Made by a program: the position numbers and the translations under genes. This document shows positions 22,955 through 36,063 of a stretch of DNA of 64,000 nucleotides, in pieces. The notes beneath the pieces were generated by a model. That model had not been told where the DNA came from. It ran no database searches and saw only the letters and a list, made by a program, of their open reading frames with translations. Source of the stretch: Antitrichia curtipendula (lineage: Eukaryota; Streptophyta; Bryopsida; Hypnales; Leucodontaceae). Where the stretch lies: NCBI GenBank assembly GCA_951230915.1, contig OX579640.1:12978981-13042980 (forward strand). Direction: 5' to 3'. How positions within the stretch are numbered: the first letter of the stretch is position 1; each line of letters starts with the position of its first letter.

Positions 22955-23890
22955 TATCAACTTCTCATCACAATCAATTCATATTATCAATAAATCCATA
23001 AAATTTAGCCTACCCCTCTAACTGAATCACAGTTCCTGGTACTCCAAGTTCCCTGCAAATATTGAGGGCCATGCCTAAAGATGTTGATCCCATGAACAAA
23101 ACATTCAAAAGTCTTCAAACACTTGTGTGAGATAAAAAAGAGCATGGTTTCAAATTTGCTGGAGGGGAGCAAGCAAGCAAACAAGCTAACAACTCATTCT
23201 GTGATACAAATATCCCGTAATTAAACAGGAGCTTATAATTTTTGTTGACAGAGGGTCTGAATTATGTACAGTTTATATGACTAAAAGCTTTCCACACCAA
23301 AAACTTGTGTGTCTGCACTACTAAGCAGTTATTGTCCTATTCATAACATGGGTACAATACACCCACAATCGCACCCTGTCTAAAACCGCCATCATCACTT
23401 TTTGTACATCTCCAGAATCAATATGATTGAAGAAACAACTCAGAACATCCACTGTACTCAAAATCTTGACCCTTCACAACTTCTTCATAATTAACAACTG
23501 CATTTAGTGTCATCTCCAAATGATGCATTTTTGCATGCAACGGAACCTCTTCCCACTTGCCTACTCAACAATAGAATTACTGAAAGTCTTACCACTCCAA
23601 TAAAATAAACTATTTTGGGGGTGCCCTGCCGATCTTGTGTGCTGCCTGGAATGCACAGTGTTGTACAAAGGTGCAGGTCCAGGGGCTTTCTAGAACAGGC
23701 TTTGTGCCACTGAAGACTGGTCCAGTAGTTTGCTCAAGAAAAATGGTTCCGATCATCTATTATTTGTGTTGTGTGTCTGTATTCTAAAACAACAAATTTA
23801 TGGTACAATGTCATCATTCTAGTGACAGAGTATGATACAATATCAATAGTGGTGGGAAGGCCAAAGACTCTTACGGCAATTCTTACAATC

Positions 23891-24217
23891 TCAAATAGAT
23901 GGGCTCCACGTCTCAATGAACCATATGAGATGCTCAAAAAATGAGACATCACAATCCATGACCAAGCCTCCATTGGGGTTGTATCCAAACTCCTCCGTCG
24001 ACCATGTCAACAACATTTGGAAGAGGTGATTGTCGAGGATCTTGGTTTTGATCACGAATTGGCGCCTCTCATCACCAACGTACACAACAAAGGATCCCTT
24101 GGGGACATCGTTAGGAAGAGCGTCTTCGTCTTGAAGCTTGACGTAGCCGTTGTGGGGTGCCAACTTGTGTTGCACCTTATGCAATGTCTTTTGCAATTGC
24201 TTGCCCAATTTCCCCAT
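23891..24217 (-). CDS. SAUR-like protein, copy 3, frameshifted C-terminus
   Basis: The 108-aa frame keeps the basic N-terminus and the full SAUR core through the FFEH segment, then ends in ETWSPSI. Downstream, the neighbouring frame still encodes a recognisable copy of the usual tail (IAVRVFGLP, compared with IAAGVFGLP in copy 1). So a small insertion or deletion near 23900 shifted the frame and removed about 25 residues. The core domain is intact, so a shortened active protein is possible. A decaying pseudogene is equally plausible. Promoter, leader and TATA box (24450-24457 reversed) are kept. Confidence 0.75.
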   Translation of the reverse strand: MGKLGKQLQKTLHKVQHKLAPHNGYVKLQDEDALPNDVPKGSFVVYVGDERRQFVIKTKILDNHLFQMLLTWSTEEFGYNPNGGLVMDCDVSFFEHLIWFIETWSPSI

Positions 24218-24473
24218 AATTCTAAGTTCTAACTTTTAAAAGAAACAAATGTTTGAAATGTGTTAAGTGAGTTACCAAAGTTGGTGCTTTTTACAACAAA
24301 ACAATAAAATGCACCACTATAAGCACGGGGGGTGAAGAATGGTGTGTAAATGCCTACTACAATTGAAGTGGACTTGATGGATGTACTAAAATAGAAGTAA
24401 TGTTGATCTCTCAATGTGGTGTGAGTAAAAAAAATGAAAGAGGAGTTGTCTTTTATAGTTGTTTGTTATTGGA

Positions 24474-24662
24474 GAAAAAGTAAAAGGTCTTTTACTTTTT
24501 TTTAAGCATTCACAAAGGACTTTTACTTTGGAGAAGGGGAAATAAAAAAGGTCTTATATATATTTTTTAAACGTTCAAAAAAGGCTTTTACTTTGGAGAA
24601 GGGGAAAAATAAAGTTCTTTTACTTTTTTTTAAACATTCACAAAGGGCTTTTACTTTGGAAA
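24474..24662 (-). promoter_or_regulatory. Tandem AAAG-rich promoter modules upstream of SAUR copy 3
   Basis: Three to four units of the SAUR promoter module are present, with the same AAAGTAAAAGGTCTTTTACT and ACTTTGGAGAAGGGG parts. One unit is diverged into TATATA-rich sequence near 24558. Confidence 0.5.
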
Positions 24663-24699
24663 ATTATTGAAGAACCAAGTGTGGTCATACTATAGCTAC

Positions 24700-27600
24700 A
24701 TTATTGAAGACGTTTGTACGATGTATAGGTTTTCAATTGTCTATACCTAGATTGGTGGTTTGAGGAAGCTTTATTATTATTGAAATTTTTAATAAGCTAT
24801 TTTAGTTGCAATTCCCATTTAAGCATATGTAAAAAAAATGAATGCCAAAGCAAAACAAACCTTTTGGAGCTAGTCAAATTTGACTTCTAAGTCCCCTCAT
24901 GATGCTTCCACCTTTTCTATTCTCTATTCTCTACTAGATGGAGTAGCTTCAAGAATTTTGTTTGGAGATGTTTATTCTAATGAGTTTTGCATTACATTTA
25001 TTAGTTTGATGGCTTCACTACATAACATTATTCAATAGTAAATTAGGGGAATCTTTTATTTAACCTTGAGAAAATCTAGACCACCATGTTGTTAGTTAAT
25101 TTCACTCATGGGATAAAGTAGCGACATGCAATAACGCCACTTTTTGTATTTGGAACATAATTTTTGTTTGGCAAATGAAGGGGATTTCAATGTACCAAAG
25201 AACACATCATTTGGATACTTTGTACATCAATATTGAAGGGTCAAAGTTTTTTTGGTAGATGTTCTAACACCATCTCTTTAAGAATTGGTACATATTGATG
25301 GAAGAAATATATAAATTGTGAGTATTTGATTCAGTTGGGCTTTAGGCACCTAGTTTTGGTGTATTGAATTATCATGGCAATCAAATATTAGTGTTCTATT
25401 TTTGAATTTAAATTACACTTCAATTTCAAAACCTTCAAAATCACTTTTATTTACATAGCTAGCAAACCTTTTAAATAATTGAATTTTTCACTTTACGAAC
25501 AAAACTTTAAAAGTTCATTACGTAACATTATTGACCTTCAGTGGATGTGCCTTTGTCATCCTTTGAAATTGGGATGGTTCAATACTGAATCAGCAAGGGC
25601 TTAAATGCATATTCATCTTATCTGTACACCCCACCCAAGTCCAACCCAACCTTGGTATCCCACAAGGGATTATATTTCTTTTTAGTTAATCATGGGCCCA
25701 AACCCTCTAAGTAACGAAGAATGTTATGAACTTATTCATATGATATCAAAGAAATGAGTAATATAGTGCATTGGTTTATTTTTTAAATGGGAACATTCAA
25801 GTGTCTTATGAAAAAAATTAATATAGTATGAACCACTCACGAGACATATGCAAGTCAAGGGAATAAACTCTCCAAAGTATACAATTTTTTACAACACTTC
25901 AAAAACTCAAAAACAAATTCACTCACTAGAAACCATGGCTTATTAAGTTGCTACCTCGTTAGAGAATATTTTGGGCCTCAAAAAGCCACCATACTTTGGA
26001 CCAATAAAGCAAAAAGTCAAAATAAAAGATTAATATATTTTTTCAAAAAAAAAAAGAAAAAAATTTGGATTGCTAGTCCAAATTTGTTGGCCCATTTAAA
26101 GCCCTATTTTTTTCATAATGTGTTTGGCGATAGTGCACACATTTTCAATGCTTTAAAAAATTGAACATGCATAAAGAAAACAATGATAGGTGGAAGTAAT
26201 TTTAATAGAAAGGCAAATCAAATTAATGAGTTAAAAAAAAATTTAAGATTTAAGTTCCTAATACATTCTTTATAGATTTCCAAAGTTCAAATATACATGT
26301 TAGTTGATGACTACAATTATACAATTCTACTATACATGTTAGTTGACTATAATTATACAATTATACAATTATACAATTATACAATTATACAATTATACAA
26401 TTATACTATAATTGTAGTCATCAACTAATTTTAAGGAGAATAAGGGGAATCACACTTGGAGAAGCCCTCATCCGAAGTATCCCCCCAACTTGGTGATAGG
26501 AATAGGGGAATTGAAGTGTTTTGGTTGAAGAACTTCAGTGCCTTCATTGAACTTGCTAAACAATTATGAAATAGTTGAAAGGAGAAGTAACAAGTCCCCT
26601 AACCTTGTTGAATAAGTTGCTAACTGAAGAACTCAATGCTACAAAGACTTTTCCTAGTGTTTTGTTGATATACCTTCATTTATCTAAGCAGATTCTTTGA
26701 GTCTCTCGAAGATGACTATACTTTATAATAAATTTGATGAAATTGACAAAAACAATATATTTGTATAAAGCTATAAGCAAAAAATGTGCAAAAATCTCAA
26801 ACAGATTGAAGTGTTAATCTTGAAATCCTTTAGAGGATGTTTTGTATCCTTTGGATGATTTTAGGAAGGCATTAAGGATGGAAAAATAAATTCATCCAAT
26901 TTTGAGGTAGGAGACTTTCTTTCTTGAATCTAATTTCAATGAAAGTGTTGGATATTTTCTCCTTGTGATATTTTGAATTTTTGTATAAAAATCCAAAAAA
27001 TCCATTTTTGTATACAAATTCAAAAATATCTCATAGAGTATATTTTGGTAATTTGTATTCTTTTTCTCTTGATGAGAGTTTCAATTATAAAATTGATCGA
27101 CCATTCCAAATTTAAGGCCAACTACTAAAATGAAGCTTATCAAGTCTAGAAAATTTTAAAAAGTCCTAAAATTCAACGTTTTTTTGACAATTTGAACTTT
27201 AGACCTTCTCCCTTAGAGTGCTGGTTTTCTAATTTTAAAATGACATAGAAAATTGATGTGTAATCCAATATTCTTCAATTTGCACCATAATAGTGATAAT
27301 ACTGGTGAGTTTCTCATATTTTTAAAGTTTATTTTGTATTTGAAAAGAAAATTGTTCGTTTTATTGTCAAAATTTCATGATAATTTCAAATTTTAAAAAA
27401 GATTGTAAATTTTTTATGATTCATAAATAGAGAACAAATGATTCCATGTCTGAAATTTTTTTTAAGAATAAAAAAATTTACACAATGGTTTCTGTACGGA
27501 AAAATAAACCCATCCCATGAAGTGCAATCAACAGAGGAAAAGTGCAAGAATTTTACACAAGGGAAAAATGCAAGAATTTTTTTACTTTTCACGCATGAAA
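24700..27600. other. A+T-rich spacer without a recognised gene
   Basis: I see no coding region with recognisable similarity. The only structured sequence is the hairpin at 26300-26428. Confidence 0.5.
26300..26428. repeat. Hairpin enclosing an 8-bp microsatellite
   Basis: Arms TTAGTTGATGACTACAATTA and the reverse complement flank about eight tandem copies of ACAATTAT. A second partial arm (TTAGTTGACTATAATT) lies inside. It resembles a small MITE whose centre expanded as a microsatellite. Confidence 0.7.
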
Positions 27601-27604
27601 AAAT

Positions 27605-27970
27605 TTGCAAATTTTGAATTCAGAATGCAATCAAAGACCCCAAATTAGCTAGGAGAGGTCAAAAACATGCCCTAGACACGCATCAGAAACGTTGTGCCAG
27701 ATTGTTTTGGTGCCACTAATTTGGATACCAGAGGCCACATTTTTGTTAGTAAAGGTCATTTCAGTGTCATTTTATTCAATCACTTTGATATTGAGTTGGC
27801 ATGGAGGTTGGCACCAAATTATCTTGATGGCATTTCAATGCACCATCATGGCACCATACTCACATGCCTTGAAGTTCCTGCTGGCAGCACAAAATAGGGG
27901 ACAAGATTTTACTTTTACTTTTACCCCAGAAAACTTGCGTTTTCACCCAGCTGGTCCCACTTCGTAGGAC
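27605..27970. repeat. Dispersed repeat, copy 1
   Basis: The sequence includes AAATTTGCAAATTTTGAATTC, then (reversed) CTCTCCTAGCTAATTTGGGG, and ends with a block around GGGACAAGATTTTACTTTTA and GCGTTTTCACC. Related copies lie at 42820-42970 and 62235-62305 in the other orientation. Open frames here (27692-27967) show no homology I recognise. Confidence 0.6.
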
Positions 27971-28377
27971 GGATTTCGCGTCTTGCGGTTTCTTGAAGCA
28001 TTAACAGAAAAGCGTTCTGATCTTTCGGTTGCGGCACTTGCGAAGTCGACTGAGATTCTTGCGCCGTCGTTTCATTCAACTACTACAACGAATATCTCAA
28101 GTTGGAATGGTTTCATAAATGGAGATTTCTTTCATGGGCTCCTCAGATTTCTTGGGTTCATCAGATACAACATTTTGCTTGCAAGGAATCAACAGAGCCA
28201 AGTCAATTCTCCTGCAAATTTAATTGCATCACAAGCTGGAAATAAACCGATCGATGCTTGCCACCCCCCGCAACTTTCGCAACCAACTTCCAAGGTCCGA
28301 AATTTCTTGATGTGAAAGCGCATTTCGAGAGCAAATCCTTGAGTTCGGGAGAATTGCGAGTGTGATCGCGCGCAGCA

Positions 28378-31300
28378 ATGGACGAAAACCGAGCTTTACG
28401 CATCGACCAGGTGCAGCACCATCATCTTGTGACGGCAGGGCTGCCACTCTCCGAAGCAATGCGCTTCCACGAGCAGCTGCAATCCATCTTGTCTTCATCG
28501 AGGAGCTTCACCACGACCTGGCAACGCATCTCGCAGGAGCTTCTCAAGCCCCAACATCCGTTTCCTCTCCACCAGCTCATGTACTACTCCACGTATTGCG
28601 ATTGGGACACAGACTTGAATGGACCGCCACTGGGCTGGATCCCTACACCGTGAGTAGCTCTCCTTCAACTACACAAATCTCCAGTTCTGCGTTGCATCTG
28701 GGTTGCGTATGCTTGCGATAAATGACACCAAAACATTTTAGAATGGGAAGGCAGCGGTCCTTCTACAGTAGCACTGTAACAAGAATATATTTGTGTTACA
28801 ATGGACCACAATACGAGGGCCAGCTTGCATTCAAGATGTTGTACAGTGAAAGGAGTCTTGATTCATGGAAAGTAAAGGGTCCCTGCCTTTAAGTTCATGA
28901 ATGTTGTGGTACTTATAGTTGACGGTATAATTTTGTTATCAAATGATCTTGGGACACAGAATGTTTTGTATGAATGTTGGAGATTCCTTCTTCTGAAGTC
29001 AGAACTTAGCGTACTGCTGAAAGAACCTCAATATTGAAGCATTGATGTGTTTGAGCGTCTTTTGATGTGGTCTTTTGGGGACATTCTCATGTTTTTAGAA
29101 TGCTAGAAATTCGTTGGCCAAAATTTTGTCATTATACTGATTCGTTGAAATTCGTTGGCCAACCCTAAAATTCGAGCACGAATGTATTTGGACTTCCCTG
29201 ATGTGGAGTTGCATTGGCCGTGATCCAGGGAATTTGCACGGCAAACCAATCTGGGGCGGCTTCTGGAGAGGGAGGGCCTTGCGATACTGGGGAAGAGGTA
29301 TCGTAGTCCCACTGAAAGCTTTCCGGAGCTTCAGTATTGGTCCGTTGAACACCCTGAGGTACGTTTTTCATGGTTTGCAACGCACATTGTTTGGGAATTC
29401 AGTCACTAGCTTGTGGTTGCAAATCAGGTTCTGTGGAAAGGTCTATTTGGCCTTGGATTTGGTGCAGTGGTTTTGCAAGTGGTGAGAGGAGTGGCTTTCT
29501 GGTTTATGCTTTTAGGGTGTAGGGTTTAAGGCAATGTCCCTCAGCGATTCTGGTGATATGTGTCCTTCACTTGATCCCTTCTACACTATTATTGTCACAA
29601 TATGATAAATTGAATTGCTCATCTTAGAACCATGAATCAATCGTCTTTGAGGGGTATAGTTTAAGACTTAGGGTTTAGGGTTTAGGGTTTGGAGAGCACT
29701 GGGTTTGCAACACTTATGGAGCTTTGCATTGAAATTGAATTTTTGTATGGTCATATTCGTTGCATTCGTGGAATTGGTGTCCATGGCAAGGCTTACAACA
29801 ATGACCTGGTGCAACTAAAACCTCAAATTTGCGTGCTGAACCTTAAATCTACATCTATCGTAGCTTTTAGAGTTCTGAACCTCACATTTTGGCACTCTGA
29901 AAATGACCATTTCAGCAAATATGACCCTCCCAATTTAAATTTAGGACGCCTGCCAAAAACTTTTGGCAGTCTGAAATGCGCCAATCTAATGAACAGGAGG
30001 TTTTGTCTTGTTGCAGCAATATTTTCCACTTGTGTGGGATGAGCAGAGTGTGGTATTTCACCAACAGCCACGGTGTTTTTTGGACGCAAGCAACAAGGCT
30101 GGTCCAGGAGGGGTGTGGGTTCCGGATGCTCATTTGAACGTAGCCGAGTGCTGCCTGGCTGCTAAAGGCATTAAATCGGACTCCAGCATTGCTATCGTAC
30201 ATCGCAATGAGGGTGAAGATGACCTACCCGTGGGAACAATTACACTTTCCGAACTCCGAGCTAATGTTAGGTACCCGCATATGACTTTGGTATCCTTTAA
30301 GAATTTGGTCTATTTTCTTCATAGGGATGCAGATAAAAAGTAGTCGAAAATCCACTCTATTGAGATATTATAGAAAATGTAAGCATGTTACAAGTGGCAG
30401 AGTTTACGGTCGAAATCATCTTACATGGCGTTACAATTGACAGGGTTTATTGTGGCGAGGTTTTCTGGAGTCTCTCTTTTGGGAGGGGAGGGGTTTTCTA
30501 TTATTGAGAAAAGATTGATTGTGTCCTCTCATGGATTTATGATGCTTTTTATGTTTCGTTGAACAGTCACGTAGCAAACGCACTTGAAGCGCTTGGATTC
30601 AAGAAAGGGGATGCAATTGCTATCGATATGCCCATGAACGTACATGCAGTCACCGCATACCTGGCCATCATCCTTGCAGGGTGTGTTGTTGTTTCTATTC
30701 CTGATAGCTTTGCTGCTCAGGAGATTGCAGTTCGTGTTCGCCTCTCTCAGGCCAAGGCTGTTTTCACACAGGTTTGCACGTTTGCACTCTGCACTTCCAA
30801 GGTCTGCGTATTTAAAAAGTAGTATAGTTTATGCGTAAATTTTATCTCTTAAAGACTTACATGTTGCATTCAATGTGGATGTGTCAGGACGTCATTCGAA
30901 GAGGAGGAAAAAGTCTCCCACTTTACAGGTATGCACTCTGTTCTTGGCAAGGTTTAGCCTGTAAGTTGAAATCTTTTAGGAAGCGGTATCAGAATGTACC
31001 AATGGAAAGAAGAAATTGTGACCGACATTTGAATGATAGATATTTGTTTTGGAAATTGCTCTAATCAACTATTAGCTTCCAAACACTACTAGAATTTGGA
31101 GGGCTTAGCAACGTTCGAAACATTTGTGGCAACGTTTTGGAAGATGCTTTAGCAATGTACGTTTTTTCAGCAAAAATGAAACTTTTTTAACATATGTCAC
31201 AGTAAACACGCAACATTTTTCAGCACACATGTTCAGAAACGTTGTTCACGTAGCAACGTTGAATGTCAAATGTAGAATCACGTTTTGGGGTTCAACGTTC

Positions 31301-34300
31301 AAACGTTGTTGTATAGGGGTGAATAATAGTAGTGAAAGTGGACTTTCTATTTTGATTCGGGCACTTAAGGTTTAAAAAATATGATAACCCTCTTTCTTTT
31401 TCTGATAATCTATGTTATGTGGCAGTCGCGTGATTGAAGCTCGAACTCCACTTGCAATCGTTATTCCCGCTGACGGCAAGGCATCCAGCCTGAGGCTCAG
31501 GGACAGCGACATGCTATGGAATGAGTTCGTGGCGCATGCAGACCAAGTGAGCAGGTCACAGTAGATACCATTCCTTATGACAATATTGCTATGATTGACT
31601 TTGCTTCACTTCAAAGCCCTCGGTCTTTTATAATTCAAGGAGTTAGGCAGACAACTATTTCTTTAATGAATTGCGAAATACCACCTTCCAGTAACATCTT
31701 GTAGCCACATTGTTTCAGGCCAAACGAATACAAAGCCGTTGTGCAATCTATGGATTCTTATACCAACGTACTATTCTCATCTGGCACTACTGGTTAGTGC
31801 ACACTTCTGAAGTTGATGTAGAAGGCCCCTCTTGGGATTTGTGATGTTTTAAAATTCTTTGCTAATCTAAAAGTTTATCTTAGCTCTTGGTATACGAAAT
31901 TCTTCTTATTTGCATTAGTTAGTTCAATATCTATCTTTACGTATGCTGCACTGGGTTCTATTCCAAAGCCGTCTGAGTCACAGTCTTTTCTTCTTTTGAT
32001 GTCCGTTTTCAATTCAAGTAGACTTTATCAAGTAGACAACACCATAAGGAGAATCTTCTCCATGAATCACGGGTTGCTCTCACTAGGATCATAAGGCGTG
32101 TACACAGGCCTCCCTATCACTTTGACCTGTGGAGAATTGGTGACCTCTCAGTGATTATGGGAAAAATCCTCTTTTTCACGAAACCTAAATTTTTTTGGAA
32201 CAGTCTCATTCTACTAAAAACCATGCTCTGGATTATCTGATGAATCTCTGCGGATGGATGTTTCAGGAGAACCGAAGGCCATACCATGGACTCACCACAC
32301 ACCGCTGAGATGCGCAGCAGATGCTTGGGCTCACCTCGATGTCCGAAGAGGAGATGTAATCTGTTGGCCAACTAACCTGGGCTGGATGGTAGGACCGATG
32401 ATATTGTACTCTGCCTTTCTGAATGGTGCAACGTTAGCTCTTTACAACGGTTCTCCTCTGGGTCGAGGTTTTGGAAAGTTCATACAGGTAATCACAATCC
32501 AACGCAGTCTATTCAATTAACTTGACTGCCACAATGTTCAGATGGTCTCCATTCACCGTTCCTCTTTCGTTTTCTAAACTGCTTCGTGTCGAAGCTCAAA
32601 ATAGAAATCCACTCTGGAAGCTAATAGTCGATTATTGCAACCTGCAAATCATGTTCAGAAATGAAGGGTATGACTTTTACTTTCTGCAACACTTGTGTTA
32701 CCTTCCTTGATGATTCCTAAATGCTTTGTTTCTACTCCTACAGATATGGAAGTGGCCAGTTTTGACCATTTGGGGTTTAGGGATTAGGGTGCTTTACAAA
32801 TGTGAAGATTCTTATTACTTGGTAATGGGGTGATTGCAGGATGCCAATGTCGTTGTACTAGGAACAATTCCCAGCCTCGTCAGGACCTGGAAAGCGAGCG
32901 ACTGTATGGCCAATCTGGATTGGTCTTCCATTCGGTATGTCCGCCACTTGCATTAAATTTTTACTCTCACGTAATCTCAGGCTTAATCAGTGTTCTGAAA
33001 CATGGATGAATATTCCAGACAATTCACATATTTATCTTGCCCAGCATCTACACTAGCTGCATAATTTTTTCAATATTTGCAGGGTACTCTTTGCTTTCTA
33101 CAGAGTTCCTTTACTCCGCATTACTGGCCGGAAACAAGTCTACGCTAGCTTAAAGTGGAAGTTGTCGCAACCAAGTTCATCTTTTCTTATCATGTTTGAC
33201 GACAGTGCAGGGCTTTTGGCTCATCTGGGGAAACATCCAGTGTGGATGATGATCTCTGGTTAAGTGCCAAGGGTGGATATAAACCAGTTCTGGAATGCTG
33301 CGGAGGCACGGAATTAGGAGCCATGTATCTTGCTGGCAATCTGGTGCAGTCCCAAGCCTTCGCCGCTTTCAGTACCCCGGGGATGACCTGTCAGATCCTA
33401 ATTCTGGACGACTCTAGCAATCCACATGTGAGTACTCAGAATCTGGCAGAGGAGGTGACAACCCACATTTGCATCACAAACCTAAACCCCGGTTAGGTTG
33501 GCATAGTTCTTCACGATAAGTTAATAAACACAAGTAACATTTAGTACTCATGTTGATTTCATGTTCAGTTTATGCTATGTGTAATACAAATGGTGTTAAT
33601 TTTCTCTTAGTGTGATGTTAGTATCATTAACATTAATTTGATATTAAATTAGCAATTAAAAAGTCAATATTAACTTGAAATTGTTAGAACGTTGTTTTAA
33701 TATCAAGCTTATGTCCTTTTAGATTAACATGAACTGACCATTAATAAATTTGTTAATCTACTGAGTGAGGGATATTTTGAGAAGTGTGTAGATGTTACTC
33801 AAAGAGATACTTGATTGGGCTTTCATGTGACTTCAACGCAGCTTTCAGTTCCTTTGGTTGACCTGTGCTTATTGGTGATCTAATGACAGCCAGATGAGGC
33901 GGCCTGCACTGGCGAATTAGTTCTCCATCCTCACATTTTTGGAGCATCAAGCACTCTTCTCAATGCCGACCATCACAAAGTCTACTTCCACGGGATGCCC
34001 TTGTTCAACGGAAAGGTGATTGGATGTCATTATTTACACAAACTATGTTTGAACATTGCTGCTTTTCTTTACTCCATATTAACAAATATGTTAAGAAACT
34101 TTCACGCTTCTTGAAGCTGGAGATGAAAAATTAGTTCTTTCCGAACTATTCCTTGGTGCAGCCACTGAGACGCCATGGAGATATCTTTCAAAGATTTCGT
34201 GGAGGTTTTTATCGAGCTCGTGGACGGTCTGACGACACAATGATCCTTGGTGGCATCAAGGTCAGTTCTAATCGACCCCGTTTCTATTACTTTATGAGTA

Positions 34301-35766
34301 TACATTCCTTGTCCTGTACAAACACGAAATGGACTTGGTAATGGCAATCAAAGACATGGTTATAAAAACAATTTGCGAAGGTAGGTAGAATCTACTGAGA
34401 CGATAGGTACTAACTTGCAAATAATTTTTTATAATTATGGTCTTCATTGCTGTTGCTGGACATAATGTCCATGCAAATGGCATTTTTTAAGCTTACAACC
34501 AAAATTCGATCCTTCCAAGAATCATTTTTGGTGTTTAATTTACAAAATTCAACTATAGGATTTTGAAAACCATATGTTCTACCCTCAAATTTTCAGCCTT
34601 TAAGTCTAAGTATGTTAAGAGATCAAAACAGTCAATGTTTTAGACTTCAAAAGTCAGTAAGTGCACTTCAACCTTGAGTGTAAGTTTGTGCACGTGAATG
34701 TCACTTACTGCATATCTTCTTAAGCAGATTCTTTAGTGTGTTGTAATGTACAATTAAGAAAGTCTTGCATTATGGGTTTGGTTCCTCTTCCTCTCTCAAC
34801 CATCGACACTCTCCCACATCATCCTCAAAATCCTGCATTGGCATTATGTGGCAAAAAGTAGTTTCCTTCTAAACCTCTGATGCTCTTTGATTCCAGGCTG
34901 GTGCTATTGAAATTGAACAAGTCTGCAACAAAGCTCACGACTCCGTTCAAGAAACCGCTGCAATCGCTGTGCAACCACCAGGAGGTGGTCCAGAGGAGCT
35001 CGTGATTGCGGCTGTGTTGAAACCAGGTTCTAATCTCAGCAACAGGGAGCTCCAGAAAGTTTTCTCCTCCTGTGTTGTATCCAATCTGAATCCCCTATTC
35101 AAGGTATGTAGCGACTGATCATTGTTTTACGTAATATCGCTATAAGAAACCTGTGTTTTCGGTGACAGATTTTAGGTGACATCGAATGTAACAACCCATA
35201 TTTTTATGTCAACAATCATGTCCAACATAACATCTTCATGTTACATTCAATGTCATTGTTGACATAAAAACACAAATTGTTACATTTGATGTCACGTAAA
35301 ATCCGTCAAAAATCTAGTTTCTTATAGTGATATGGTGCCATTTTTCTGGAACACTGGACTTTAGTACCCAAATGGCTAAATGTGACTGCTTTCATACCTA
35401 TTGGAGTTGAAATTAATCATTTAGGAAGCTCCAAGGGAAGTAATAAATGTATCAATAGAAAGAAGGAATCATATCCTACGTTTTTTGTTTTTACAATAGC
35501 AATATGTTTCGACACGAATTATAATCACCTATGAGCTTCCAAAATCAAATTTCTTTTTCTATTTTGCACTATCAAGGGTTAATTTGCGTGAGGAAGCTGA
35601 GAAAATTGGTTGGCGATGAGTTTGATCTGATAGGTGTGCTGTGCAGGTTAAGGCCGTGGCCGTGTTCTCAGAATTTCCACGGACAGCATCGAACAAGTTG
35701 CTCAGACGTGTGTTGAGAGCAGAATGCGCGAAAATTGTGTATCCTGCCCGGAAGTCTCGACTGTAG
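28378..35766 (+). CDS. Peroxisomal acyl-activating enzyme, AAE17/AAE18 type (14 exons, 729 aa)
   Basis: Exons: 28378-28649, 29229-29358, 30017-30270, 30567-30771, 30888-30928, 31426-31554, 31719-31792, 32267-32487, 32840-32934, 33211-33427, 33890-34015, 34162-34260, 34897-35103, 35647-35766. All introns are GT-AG and the frame stays open for 730 codons. Members of the acyl-CoA synthetase superfamily adenylate a carboxylic acid and transfer it to CoA. Plant AAE17/18 enzymes are peroxisomal, and AAE18 has been linked to activation of 2,4-DB-type auxin precursors. Visible are the N-terminal plant domain ([21 protein letters not shown]), [15 protein letters not shown], the P-loop-like [15 protein letters not shown] split by intron 7, [41 protein letters not shown] and the closing [15 protein letters not shown]. 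The C-terminal SRL is a PTS1 signal. It appears intact. Two CACTA MITEs sit in introns 5 and 13. Confidence 0.93.
29665..29688 (+). repeat. Short plant telomere-type repeat (TTTAGGG) in AAE intron 2
   Basis: Three adjacent TTAGGGT-type units occur, and a looser copy (TAGGGTGTAGGGTTTAAGG) lies near 29513. Short telo-boxes are common near plant promoters and introns, and this is too short to be a relic telomere. A function is not shown. Confidence 0.6.
31084..31334. mobile_element. CACTA-type MITE, copy b (AAE intron 5)
   Basis: The 251-bp element begins CACTACTAGAATTTGG and ends with the reverse of CACTACTATTATTC. It is flanked by AAA on both sides (31081-31083 and 31335-31337). The interior has many AACGTT and GCAACGTT motifs. 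It belongs to a different subfamily from the CACTAGAAGAAACC copies. Confidence 0.8.
35138..35329. mobile_element. CACTA-type MITE, copy c (AAE intron 13)
   Basis: The 192-bp element is a hairpin with ends CGCTATAAGAAACCTGTG and, reversed, CACTATAAGAAACTAG. ATAT follows the right end and precedes the left end. The left CACTA has one substitution. Internal arms TGACATCGAATGTAACAA and their reverse complement are well matched. Confidence 0.75.
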
Positions 35767-36063
35767 GAGAATGCCAGAACAATAAAAAAAACAAGGTGTG
35801 TATGTACTGTGCAGCACACCGAAAACTGTCCAACTAAGCATTTGTAGCATTTGAGCAGGGCTTATTATTTATTTATAATATTTCTGTTTAATTTGTAGCC
35901 AATTGAAAGAGGATTCCAACGCATCTCACCATACAGTGTTTGCACACCATGTACACCATTAGATGATTTTCAAACCCTGCAGAGGGCTGCAAGTTCCCCA
36001 GGGTTTCCAGCCCCCGGAACTGCGTCACAGCAGCTTCCTGACGTGGCACAAAGACTGCCACGT

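Larger units (their letters stand above)
22957..24665 (-). repeat. SAUR segmental duplication, locus 3 (short copy)
   Basis: This copy has the same orientation as locus 2. The 3' flank (ATCAACTTCTCATCACAATC onward), coding region, leader, TATA box and promoter modules are shared. The distal flanks of loci 1 and 2 are not. Between TTTCAAATTT near 23155 and TGTGCTGCCTGGA near 23638 it has about 480 bp absent from loci 1 and 2, with no clear element ends. Confidence 0.75.

Noticed and set aside
27692..27967. Pair of overlapping 67 and 91 codon frames upstream of the AAE gene
   Set aside because: They lie in a dispersed repeat, conflict with each other and have no recognisable domain.
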